Positions 44,906 through 55,966 of a stretch of DNA of 64,000 nt are shown here, piece by piece. The translations under genes were made by a program, and so were the position numbers. The DNA is from Chloranthus sessilifolius (lineage: Eukaryota; Streptophyta; Magnoliopsida; Chloranthales; Chloranthaceae), in NCBI GenBank assembly GCA_021018995.1, contig CM037587.1, positions 68,653,604 to 68,717,603 of the forward strand. Reading direction: 5' to 3'. The notes below the pieces were generated by a model. That model saw nothing but the letters and a program-made list of their open reading frames with translations. It made no database searches and was not told where the DNA came from. Every line of letters begins with the position of its first letter. The first letter of the stretch is position 1.

Positions 44906-45178
44906 TTTCTGAGAACGTCCTGTTTCCCAGAAACCCCATTTCTTTCTTTCCTTGCATGATTTTAGAATTCAGCCACACTTTTCTTCCCATTTGTTTGATC
45001 ATGTAAGCTTGAAGAGAGGGATTTTAACTTTTGGTTCTGGTGGATTTCAGCGAGCAAGCAACACGTTCATCCAAAACCCTAGATTTCGGTATTTTTCTGT
45101 GCATTTCCTCTGTTTATCATTTGCAAAGTTTGATTTGGTATTAGCATTTGTTGTAGGAGTGTTTTTACAAACTTTAGA

Positions 45179-47711
45179 ATGGGGAAAGCTGAAAAATCAC
45201 TGGCTGCCATGTTCCCAAAATCTTCTGCTAAGAAAATTAGCAAACAAACCCCAAAAGGAAAAACCAAAGCTTCAGCCAAAAGAAAACTATCAATGGATAG
45301 AGCTGATAGGATTGAGAAAGGGAAGAAGGTTAGACATGAGGAACCCATCCCAATAGCTGCTAGTCCTGAGCCTGAGCTTCCTCCTCTGCCTATGCATTTG
45401 GTACTGCCAAATCCATTCATTGAAGCTCAGAAGCTGATTCCTGAGCTTATCGTGGATGAAACTTTTTTCGTCAACAAACCGGAGTGCCAGCTATCTTTAA
45501 AATACATTAGGGATGCCTCACTGAGCAATATCCTTACCCCTCTGCCAGAGAAAATTTATCCGCGAATGGTGAAATTATGGTACCAAAACCTGGTAAAAGT
45601 GACAGAGAAAGATGCTGATATCCCTACTCTTGTTATCTTTATTGATGATTGTGATCTAACTGTCACATATGAAGACATTGGGAATGCTTTGGGTATACCT
45701 TTTAAATATGATCCTGCTGGTCCATTGGTTGCACCAGAAGCAGCCTCTTTTAGAGAAATGGTTGCACATTTAACCCAAGGGATCGTTGGCACTGGACAGT
45801 CCATAATGAGGAGAGACCTAGCACCTCAATTTTTACTGATGGATTCAATTTTGAGGGGAAGTTTTTATGTCACTGGGCACATCCAAGAAAGGAGGACACC
45901 AATTTTAGAGGCTCTCTTTCATTTTTCTAAGGGGTAATTTTTCAATGCCCCTATGTTAATTTTTGAAGCCATGGCTGATATTAGTGCCAAGTTGAAAAAG
46001 GAGCAGAAATTAGCTGGGACTCCATTTGGTAGGCTGATCACAGCCCTACTAAGATCTAAGTTTGGCATTGATGACCAGGAGCCATTTGAAGTTATAACTC
46101 CTCATACTTTTGGGAAAAAGGCTTGGACTACAAGCCAAGCAATGCTGAACAGAATGAGAGAGGAAGGTGAGCCTGCACCTGCAATTGCTACTAAGCCTGC
46201 ATCTGCAGCTGCTAGTGGACCTGCCATACATGAACCTGCCCCTGCAGCTACCTTAGACCCTGTTTTGGCAGATCCTATGGTGACCAGCTCTTCAGCTACA
46301 CCCATTCTTGAAGAAGTTGTTCTTCCTGTGGTGACCAGCTCTTCAGCTGCACCCATTTTTGAAGAAGTTGTCCTTCCTATGGTGACCAGCTCTTTAGCTG
46401 CACCCATTCTTGAAGAAGTTGTCATTTTACCCTCACCTAGCCCAACTCCTGCCACTTCACCCATTCCAGCAGTCCCATCTCCCATAACCACCATTATCCC
46501 AATTGCAGACTCCCCCTCTACACCAACCACTCCAGCCATACTCACACCACCAATTTCTCCCACCAATGCACAAGACCTGGCCACAGATTTTATTGAACAA
46601 TCTCCTATCACTCCTCTTCTCCAAAGCCTCTCAAGTTCACCTGCTCCTTCAGCCCACACACAGAGTAACTCATACCCCCAGACACAGAGATTTTTCTCAC
46701 GAGGCTTATTCATCATTGATGGGGTCTATTTTTGCAAACGTTGGGCTTGAATCATCCCTATACACCCTCCTCATTTCACTCACTTGGCTACTTCTCCTTC
46801 TGACCATTTCACCCATTGCACCTCCACCATCCACTTCAGTTTTACCAGCCCCTGCTATGCATACCACACCCACACCTGAATCAATTAGCCAAATATTTAC
46901 CTTTCTCCAATCCATCCAAGCCCAACTACAGATCAACATAGATAATCAGTCTATGACCAATGACCTTCTCCAAACCTTAGCCTCCACATCCCACACAACT
47001 ACCTTAGCCACTGTACCTGCTGTTGATGACCATGCTACCCAAACAGAACCTGAGATAGTATTGGTTGATCCACCCACCCTCACCACTACTGCCCATGCTA
47101 CCCAAACTGAACCTGAGGTAGCTCTTGTTGAGCCCCCTTCACCTCTCCTCACTTTCTCGGATCAAGCCAATCAGACCGACCCTGAAGTCATCCTTCTGGA
47201 CCCCTCTTCTCCCACTCCCACAACTAGGATACCTTTGGTTCCCTACCATTCCATTCCCATTCCCAGATTTACCGCTCTCAAAAGGGCTATGGAAGAGAAT
47301 CCATATATCTGTCGAGATGTCCTCAAGGGGTTAGCTGATTTGCAAGCTTACATTAGAACCCCTTATGAAAACCAGATTCGAAAATTGGAGTTATTCACGA
47401 AATTTGAGAGAGAGAAAATGAAGAACCTGCTGGGTCAAACTTTTCAGATGGTTAGGAGTGAGCAGCACAAGGTGACCATGTTGCAAGCGCAGCTTGAACA
47501 GGAAAAACTGAGGACTACTAGACTTGGAAAGTACATTGGCCTCACCAAAAAGATCAAATCAGAGGAATACACTGAGCTACAAAACACAATCCAGGAGAAG
47601 GCTAAATCAAGTTCAGACTCCAATACTGATTCTAGTTCTGACTCTGACAGTGACTCCAGTTCTGATCCCATTAAACCAACTTATGATACAGATTTTGACC
47701 CCAGTTATTAG
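45179..47711 (+). pseudogene. Element A extra 3' ORF (Athila ORF3; 'putative plant transposon protein' type)
   Basis: Starts MGKAEKSLAAMFPKSSAKKI with a Lys-rich, nuclear-signal-like N-terminus (KKISK, AKRKL, KGKKVRHEE). The folded part spans residues about 95-260: DETFFVNKPECQLSLKYIRD, KIYPRMVKLWYQNL, DLTVTYEDIGNALGIPF, MVAHLTQGIVGTGQSIMRRD, GHIQERRTPILEALFHF. TAA at 45935 is read through in the same frame to 46750. Three 17-residue repeats (VTSSSATPILEEVVLP type, 46278-46430) and a Pro/Thr/Ser region follow. A frameshift near 46700-46740 leads to a C-terminus with a coiled coil (MLQAQLEQEKLRTTRL) and a Ser-Asp run. A hydrophobic run LYTLLISLTWLLLLLTISP stands just after the frameshift. Homologous to the ORF of element C. 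Function unknown; called env-like in Athila literature, but no signal peptide is seen. Confidence 0.8.
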
Positions 47712-49459
47712 ATCACATTGTACTTATCTGTCTTATGAGTTTGTAATATAAAATTCTGGTTTTTCTTGTGTAATTACTATGCATTTCTGTTCTTTCTTCT
47801 TGTCATTATGATTTCTGTTTGATTGTTTCTTCTCTTTACTTTGGACCAGTACGGACCCTGCTCACCATAGGTTTGGGGGTGTGGCAGAAATGTCAATAAT
47901 TGAGTTAACATCAATGCAGCTTATGATTAGCAAAATTTTATTTTTTGAAAATGAAGTAATTTCACACCTGTTGTTTTGAAAATGAGGAAGTTAAAATTTT
48001 GCTTTTAAAATTGATTTCTAGTGTAATTCTAATACTTTCATGAAGTGAATGTCAGAAAATTTCCAAAAAAAAAAAATTAAAAAATTAAAAATTGATGTTG
48101 TAGTGAACCTAAAAAGAGAGAAAACAGTGATGATATACTTCAAGAATTTGATAGAAAACCACACTCAGTGAGATTTGGGCCTGCAGAAATGTATTCTTTG
48201 GAGGTATGAATTGGCAATTTTTCTACTCTTGGGACTGTTTGAACCTGCTTCTTTTCACTAGAAGTTACACATATTCAAATTGAAATAACTTGACAGCAAT
48301 CATGATATTAAAGACATGATGTAAGGCCTCCTTCTGGACAGTTTGAACCTTACAAAGCCCCACCTTTTGAAACTGCCCTTGATACACACCATTTGAGCTT
48401 TATAAATCTAAGATTTCTTTGAAACCTCATCAACCTCATTTAGCCTAATCCTCACTCTGAGAAGTCAGAAGATAAAGGGAAGGAAGCTGAAGAAAGGAGA
48501 ATTGAGTAACAGTTTGATCAAAGAAGAAGAATCATAATTGAAGGCAATAATGTATCAGCAGAAGAAATGTGGCATTTCAGTCAATGTTACCTTGATAAAA
48601 AAAAAAAAAAGAAGGAGAAGGCATTTCATTGGAAGTTTGAAAAAGAAAGAGAAAAAGATGGTCACTTTGGCTCTGAAAATTCAAAGAAGATGAAATTGTG
48701 CTGAATTGCAGAAGGTGTGTCTATCACCTCCTTACCTTGACTGACTTCTCAATTTTGAGCTCCATTCCACCCTTTTATTCTTGATAAATTTCACCCATTA
48801 CAACCCAAGAAAAGTCCTTGCTGATCAATGATGGATTGAGCTGTCACATGGAGATAAGGATCTGTGTAATCTATGGTAAAAAGAGCAGTGAATTCAGAAC
48901 TAAAGAGCAATGCCTATGCTCATGCTTACAGTCCTATTTAAGGGTTGTAACTGCTCTTGAGCCGTGTGAATGGTACAACCCTCTTATTTGCATGTTGAGT
49001 GAAAATCCTGGAGAGAGTTGGGTTTGAAATCAATTCATTGGGGTAACATCAAAACTGAATTCTCAAATAGAAGGCAAGCTTTTCACTAATTTTTCTTTTA
49101 GAAACTTTTTGACACAAATCAAGTGAATGGTAAAAGAGTTACAGCAGAATTTCAGTTTTGAACTGATGTTTTCGTGAAAATCATATTATAACTTGACTGA
49201 TGCAGGTGTGAATAATCTGATTGGATGAAAGTCTACTTTAATAGAACTGCATTAATATTAACGGATTTATTGGAGAAGTTTGTGGGTACCTTCACTGAAA
49301 ACCCTCAGGAGACTTCACTCCTCCACTAGGGATCACCTATGGGTTTAAAAGGCTTGTTGTATATGCTAAATGCAACTGTGTTCCCTACAAAAGTGGCTTT
49401 TTATTCTCTTTTTAATTTTGACTTTGCTCAGGGACTAGCAAAGCTTAGGTTTGGGGGTG
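47712..49459 (+). other. Element A 3' non-coding region with two polypurine tracts
   Basis: No real ORF. The 15-mer AGGTTTGGGGGTGTG occurs at 47869-47883, soon after the extra ORF, and again at 49447-49461, where it forms the polypurine tract and LTR start. A-runs at 48064-48078 and 48599-48611 are present. The block 49285-49395 (AAAACCCTCAGGAGAC, CTCCTCCACTAGGGATCACC, CATATGCTAAATGCAA-like) is shared with element B at 55765-55870. Confidence 0.8.
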
Positions 49460-51299
49460 TGTTGAGAACTAGAAAATACCATTTTCCACCCTTTAACCTG
49501 GGCCTTGATAGACCCTTGAGAGAACTAAATAAGTGTTTTAAGTGCTTATGTTACAGCTAACAATAAAGACAGGCTTAACCATGAAAGCAGCCTAAAAGTG
49601 CCAAAAAGATGATAATCCATGTCGATCCAAAGGAAAAAAGAGAAGGGACAACCTCGCTAGCTGTCAAAATGCCTGAACTGAAGAGGCAAAGACCTGGTCT
49701 CAACCTAGAAAAGAAATGTGGAGCAATTCGAACAAAAAAATGCACTTCAGAGTACTTTTCGAAAAGAACCTGAACTCTGCGAAAAGAACTAAAAGCTCCA
49801 GGCTTAGTTTTCGAAGAGCACCTGAACTCTTCGAAAGGATGATTGACCTATTCGAAAAGAAGAGAACTCCTTGCGAACAGAACCTGAACTTTGCGAAAAG
49901 AGCTTCAGGAGTCACAGTACCTTGCGAAAAGTTCCCTAAACTATGCGAAATGGTATTCTGGAGATTCCTAGCTTCTGCAAGGGTAATTCAGTAATCTTTT
50001 GCACGTGTCTCAATGCATTTAAAAACCTAGGGACATTCCAAAAGATTCTAAGCACTAAGTGAAGGCATATTCCACCCCATGTGAGCACCCAAAGATGAAA
50101 TCACTTGGCGGGAACTTCTAGAAGCTCTAACAGATTTTCAAATTGCATAACAGAATTGATGCTTATGTCGCCTGATTAGCTGAACCAGATCGAGCAATTC
50201 TGATTGGCCAAAACAGACTTGGATCCTTGTGCTCGACTACCATTGGTTGATACAATTATGAGCACTTCTAATTGGTCGATACGCATCTGAGCTAGATCTG
50301 GGGAAAACTATAAATATATGAGCCATTTGCCCAATTTGGGTGTCCAGATTTTGAGTTTCATTCCTGTTCCCCCATTTCCAGATCAGCTAGCCTGTCTGAA
50401 ACCTTGTAATAGTATAACTTTTACTTGCAATTGAGAGCTGTGAGATATCTCTGTAATTCAAAAGAGGATTGTATTCAAGACTACAAATCTGAGAGCTATT
50501 TAAGCTGTGCTTTGTAATTGTAAATGTGAATTTGAAAAGGTTGCTGTAAACCGTACGTTCTCAATTGGATTTGTGTTAAGGATTCCCTCTCATCTCCTTA
50601 TTGCACTAGACTCCTTTAGATTTACTGTTTTTCATGCAATTTCCCTTGATTCATTAACCCTGTGGGAATTAGTGTTTGTAACCTAATCTCTCACAGCATT
50701 TGTAGTGATATTTCTTGTTCTGAATTAAGGGTTTAGATTAAAGACTATTGGATGGTCTGTGGCCATTAAAGTGGACAGACCATAACCATAAGCCTAAATT
50801 TAATCCTTGAGTTAGATTTATTTCTCTTGCATCTGTGCTTGTAGCCAGATGAAGATTGGATCATCTCTCATTTGCCCTGTAGTCACTCTCATTGTGTTTC
50901 AAAGACCAAATCAAAGTTAGATATTATTTCTCCATTTTATAAATTTACATCAAAATTCGCCCAACTCAGATCTGGATCATTTAGTTTAACTTTTACTTTT
51001 ATCATTTAGTTAATGTGACAAATTCAACCTCCCATCTTATGTGCTCTGTAGATAGGATAAGAGGCCAGATCTGGTAGCTCAGATATGGAGGTTTAACTTG
51101 CATTTTAAACAAATTCTCTGTGGATGATCTTTTACTCACTTACATTTAAAACTTGCTACAATTGGCCCTAATCTTGCAGGCTAATTCACTTCTCTCTGTG
51201 CTGATATTTCTTAATTTTTTTCCCAGATTCAGTATAACTTAGCATTCGCAAACCTATTTTCAAAACACAAATAAATCATGCACACTAAGATCACCAACA
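49460..51299 (+). mobile_element. Element A 3' LTR
   Basis: TGTTGAGAACTAGAAAATACC to TCACCAACA, followed by the TGGCT duplication. Array at 49756-49955 and TATA CTATAAATAT at 50308-50317. It lacks the 24-base duplication seen in the 5' LTR. Confidence 0.93.
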
Positions 51300-51462
51300 T
51301 GGCTGCGGTTCTCTTCTTTCTTTTCAAAGCCAAACCTTACTTCGAGAGAACGAGCCAACATACTCACGGTAGCTCTTGTTCTTCTCCCAACGTCGGAGTG
51401 TTGAACATTCTAGTCACGCACTCTGTTTGTCAATCAGATCTGGTATGGTGGGAGGAGACCAT

Positions 51463-52290
51463 ATGACTAGGACATTGAGGGAGTATTATACACCTGCCAG
51501 TTTGGCACCTCCCTCGTTTATTCGAGTACCTGCAGCCACCGGGGTTGGGTTATTTGAGATCAAGCCCAACGTGATTCAACTACTTATTTTCCACGCGCAT
51601 GGTAACAAAGATCCCCATATACACTTAATGAGCTTTCTAGAAATCTGTGCCTTATTCAAGATTAAAAACTTCTCAGAAGAGGCCATTCAATTGAGGCTTT
51701 TTTTGTTTTCACTAAGGGACAGGGCGAAGCAGTGGCTACACTCTTTGTCCATAGACTCGATTACTAGTTGGGAGGAGTTACGATATGTATTTTTCCATGA
51801 GTATTTCCCAAGCTGTAAGACAAATAAATTCTAAAAGATAATCACTACGTATTATCAAATTCCGGAAGAGTCGTTTGTTGAATGCTGGAATCGCTTCAAC
51901 GAGCTTCTATTGAGTTGCCCTAATCATGGGGTTCTATGCTAGGAATTGGTGCTCAGTTTCTATGAAGGTTTTAACAATCAAACCCGACAATGGATTGATG
52001 ATATCTATGGGGGTATGTTCCTCTCATTTATGGCAACAGATGCATGGGAATTCTTATGGACCCTCAGTGTGGAATCGATGTTGCACCTAGCACCGACTAA
52101 GTCTGGAGCGGATATTTTAGGAAGCACACCTACTAAGCGAGGAGGGTTGTACAACCTGAAATCCAAGATGACTTTTCTTCGAAAGTTCAAACATTGGAAG
52201 ATAAAACTGCAGTCCATGTTGGGAATAAAATCGCACCCAACATCACAAGGAGGTGAGGTTCATGGTGTTAACCAGAATAATGACCAATAG
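51463..52290 (+). pseudogene. gag: Element B gag
   Basis: Reads MTRTLREYYTPASLAPPSFI, then NVIQLLIFHAHGNKDPHIHL, IQLRLFLFSLRDRAKQWL, SITSWEELRYVFFHEYFPSC (stop TAA about 51832), ECWNRFNELLLSCPNHGVLC (stop about 51943), LSFYEGFNNQTRQWIDD and GGMF. These follow the Athila Gag capsid pattern block for block and match A's gag (SITSWNDLQCQFLAKYFP, SFYQGIDQKGK). All parts are in one frame, with two stops. A coiled-coil-like tail (LRKFKHWKIKLQSML) ends it. No zinc knuckle is clear in 52291-52800, which is degenerate, and no pol follows. Confidence 0.8.
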
Positions 52291-52914
52291 GTTCCTATAT
52301 ATCATGCTACCCCTACGCCTCCCACAGTGTCCCTAGATCATCAGGCTACAACATGTTCCTTCCAGCGTTTGGATAAAAATTATGGTTGTGTAAATATTTA
52401 CAATCCAATCTGGAGGAACCACCCAAGTCTGTCTTGGCAACATAAAGGGATGCGGAGAAATAATCAGCCTTTCAGGCCAATACATGCTCTACCATTTATG
52501 AGACAACAACATCATTCACCTCACGGGAATGATTCTTGGGGGCAGGCTTTGCTACTGACAGTCCAAACCTAGAAGCAACAGAGCCAACACCATGAGCATT
52601 CACTCCGCGCTCTCACGGATTCTTGAGTTGTTCTGACGACTCGCATTGAGGAGGTAACTACAATTTTAAAAAGAGAGGAGGCTCGGTTGCCTACATGACC
52701 GGTTGATGTTCGAAAAGGCAAAGCAATGGCTGGGGAGACGTCGTCTTCCTCTGATTCACCAAATCTCTTATATGTGCTTTTCACCTTGTCGAGCTACCGA
52801 CGCATCCGTAGCGCTTCTTGGGAGGCAACCCAAGCAATTGTAAAATTATTAATTCTAAGCTTTTAGGTTGTGTCAATGTCCTTTGGACTGAGAACAGAGT
52901 TCTCTAACAGGATT

Positions 52915-53185
52915 TAATCGGTCGGAACAGATTTTGATCGGTCAGGATGCTCCCATAGGAAGATACACAGCAGCACCAAGTTTCTGCAGTGCACAGGCTG
53001 GTCGAAAGTGGATTTCAGCCAGTCAAATAGATACCCTGTACCTCAAAACCGGGGAAAGTGTAAGAGAAATTCATTTTTCTCTAATTTATGGACCGATTGA
53101 ATCGGTTTCAACCGATCGAATTTATTGGCGTTGGGCTATTTAAAGCCCTTCAGACTAATCGAAATCTATTTTTGACCAGTCATGA
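52915..53185. promoter_or_regulatory. Internal ACCGGTCGA-type array with TATA-like box in element B
   Basis: Copies: AATCGGTCGGAAC (52917), GATCGGTCAGGA (52936), GCTGGTCGAAAG (52998), CAGCCAGTCAAA (53015), GACCGATTGAATCGG (53092), AACCGATCGAA (53110), ACTAATCGAAA (53154) and GACCAGTCATG (53174). GGCTATTTAAAGCC at 53134-53147 is TATA-like and palindromic. The small ORF's ATG follows at 53380. Same core as the B LTR array. Confidence 0.75.
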
Positions 53186-53379
53186 CCTAGTTTTCCCCAA
53201 GCAGTTTTCTTCTTCCTTGAGCCTTGTGTCGTTTGAACTTTTAGCGCGCGCCTTTCCAACTTCCTCATTAAACACGACCATCCATCTTCTCCACCAATCT
53301 CCACTATAAAATTATCACCCATTTCACCCAATCCATCCATCTCTTTTTTCAAAACCCTTTCTTGAAATCCTTTGTCACC

Positions 53380-53616
53380 ATGGCCAATGAACCAGACTGG
53401 TCGGCTATTTGGAGGGCCATCACTGGTCGTTTGCAAAGAGGGGTGACCACAATGCTAGAAGAAGAGAAGGACATATGGGAGGCTATTCTCTTGTTTGTGT
53501 TAGACGTCGAATTCCCAAGTCCAGCGCCCCCTTCTTCGCCGACTTCTCCTCTTCCTCCTCCCAAACACCAGTGCCATCGGCTACCATCTCCGCCTCCACC
53601 ACCGCCTCTGGCATGA
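53380..53616 (+). CDS. Small ORF of element B, 78 residues, unknown
   Basis: ATG in a good context (CACCATGG). MANEPDWSAIWRAITGRLQR leads to an acidic helix-like part (MLEEEKDIWEAILLFVLD), then Pro-rich sequence. It occupies the place that the extra 3' ORF has in elements A and C, after an array and TATA-like box, but no similarity to those proteins is visible. It may be a remnant of a longer protein, with the Pro-rich part continuing in other frames to about 53750. It may also be meaningless. Confidence 0.35.
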   Translation: MANEPDWSAIWRAITGRLQRGVTTMLEEEKDIWEAILLFVLDVEFPSPAPPSSPTSPLPPPKHQCHRLPSPPPPPPLA

Positions 53617-53759
53617 CTCCACTAGTGGGTCGGATTATCTGTCCCCTTCTGGATACAACTTGAGGGTAACTCAGACTCCATGGTTCCCTTTTGGAGACTA
53701 CAGTTCCATCGCGCCTATACCTCAGGGGTCGCTACCGCTGTTCAAATCTGTATAGCTTT

Positions 53760-55966
53760 TTCCTAGGTTTTTAATTTTTGTCCAAATGATGTCTGTAAAT
53801 TACACCGTTTAAATATATATACAGTGTCTTTTTTTTTTTTTTGTTAATCTTGTAGTTGCTAACAATTCTGTGAAAGTGTGAATGGTCCTATCGAACAGGT
53901 TTGGGGGAGGTACATAGTTCCTTTTTGTTCCCATATGTTTAATTTTGGGGTTTCTGACCCAACCTATCGGATGATTTTAATGTTGTATTTTGGCTTAGTT
54001 TTCCCAAGCTATAGTGCTTATTGCTTGACCACTTCACACCTCTTTATAATTGCCTTGTTACTTTATAGTATTTTATTTTGTGCAATGTGGACATAGCACC
54101 ACTTAGGTTTGGGGTGTTGTGCCAAACTTCGTGGTTCATAATAATGAGTATCCTCAATCACATATTGGACAACTGTTTTTACCCTCAAAACCTTGTTTTA
54201 AAACCATCAAAAGTTTATTTTGCCGAAGTTTTTAAAATATAGTCAAAGATGCATGCAAATTTTAATTTTTCAATATTCATGCCATGATGAAACTGATTGT
54301 TGTTTAGGATAATTAGCTCCAATGTGAACATGTAAGGATTGGTCTGGATTTCATGTCTAGAAATTTTATGTACACTATTTGCTATGTTTGGGCCTAGAAA
54401 TCAAAAGATTGGCTCAAATATGGAATTTTAGGATTCTAAAATTGACTACACCCAGAAAGCTTTAGAAATTTTACCTCGTTCTTGATGAGTGCTAAAATAA
54501 ATTTGGAGTATCTTTGAAATTCATGCTTAAATGTTTTACTCTCATATGCTTTATCTTGGTTTGTTGATTATGCATTGTTATACTATTGTACTAGAACCCA
54601 TTGTATGTGAATTCAAAACAAGTAAGCATCATTATCACCGTGAAAGGAAATGATCAAAGGTCATCTATTGGCTCGTTTGTGCTCGAAAATGCCCCACCTT
54701 ATACTGATTTACCTTTTTGTACCCCCTTTGAGCCTTATTAAAATATTTTGCCTACAAATAAATTTCTTGTTAAGCTACAATAGCCACACCCCATACCAGT
54801 ACTGAAGAATGTAAACCCTACCCTTCAATTTTTGAGAAATTGAGAGAGAGGGGCGAGAACCAAAAGAGGAAGTATAGGGGAGTGGGGATATATGCTTGCA
54901 AGAAGCATGTGGCAAAACTGAAAAAAAGAAAAAGGGAGAGAAAAAGAAAAGGAAAAGAAAAATATATTTATGAAAAAGGTAGAAAAATTTTTATGAGGTG
55001 GAAATTCAAAAAGAAAAGAAGGAGAAAGAAGAAAAGAAAGTTGAAAAAAAAAATTATTCTTAGAGATTAGAAAAAGAAAAAGCGGAAAAATTAAGAAATC
55101 AAAAGTAGTTTCTTTTCTGATTTCTCAAAGAAATTTGATCCCCAACTTCCCTTTCTTTCTGAACTTTTACCCGAGCCCCATTAGAACCTTCAGAAAAACC
55201 TTTTTGATCCAATATTGGTTGGTAACTGCCTTGTGGAGAGTGATGATGCAATGTCTATGGTCCCTTGATATAACATGCTTAGGGTGCAAACGTTATTATT
55301 TATGAGATTACTTTTTAAATTCTTTGATGCACCATCTTTTTTATATCATGTGATATCTTTTTTATTCGTGTTGTAATTCCATCTCACATGTGACTGACAA
55401 CGTAGACTATTCATCAGAGTGATTTTGCTGTCAGTGTATACCTAAAGTGAGGATTGAGTCGAGACTTGGGATCCGAGGACTCCCGATTTGGATTAATCCA
55501 GAGATAGAACGATTTAAGTATTGACACATGCACACAACACTCTGGGCATGGATGAAAGATTAGGCTAAGGATCAGAGTACTGGGTGGTTATTTGGAATAA
55601 ATAACAGTGAAACTGTCATGGTATCGGTATTTTGAAAAAGAATTTCCATGCTGACATGATTACAGGCTTGGATTTGTAACTGTATATATATTATATGAAA
55701 ACCAGTTTTGAAAATTCTTTTACCAATGGTTTTGAAATAGTTTTGGAAGTTTATAGGTGTCTTCACTGAAAACCCTCAAGAGACACAACTCCTCCACTAG
55801 GGATCACCAAGGGGTTTAACGGCTTGTTGCATATGCTAAATGCAATCGTGCTCCCTACGAAAGTGGCTCGTTTAATTTCTTAGATTAGTTATACACTAAT
55901 TTGATTTTGGGTTATGGTTTAACGTTGCCTTTGCTCGAGGACTAGCAAAGTTGAGGTTTGGGGTTG
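53760..55966 (+). other. Element B 3' non-coding region with two polypurine tracts
   Basis: TTAGGTTTGGGGTG at 54103-54116 is close to the real polypurine tract TTGAGGTTTGGGGTTG (55951-55966) before the 3' LTR. A run of almost pure A/G with AAGAAAAGG units (54915-55085) gives a Lys-rich ORF that is a composition artefact. The block 55755-55870 and the phrase GGACTAGCAAAG (55939-55950) match element A at 49285-49395 and 49432-49443. Confidence 0.75.

Larger units (their letters stand above)
36924..51299 (+). mobile_element. Element A: full-length Athila-type retrotransposon
   Basis: 14.4 kb, LTRs 36924-38806 and 49460-51299, TSD TGGCT at 36919-36923 and 51300-51304. Both LTRs begin TGTTGAGAAC and end TCACCAACA. 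Internal order: tRNA-Asp-like primer site, gag, protease, RT, RNase H, integrase, a motif array, a large extra ORF (45179-47711), 1.7 kb of non-coding DNA, and the polypurine tract. The Athila assignment rests on the primer site, DLGAS protease box, [11 protein letters not shown] box and the extra 3' ORF. Only a few stops and shifts break pol, so this is the youngest element of the nest. Confidence 0.93.

Noticed and set aside
46102..46716. A 204-residue minus-strand ORF, Gly/Val-rich
   Set aside because: Mirror of the Pro/Thr/Ser-rich part of the extra ORF; no independent evidence.
45179..47711. True envelope protein in element A
   Set aside because: No signal peptide; the start is Lys-rich and nuclear-signal-like, and the only hydrophobic run is at a frameshift.
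54840..55070. Lys/Arg-rich ORF in element B
   Set aside because: Pure product of an A/G-only tract.
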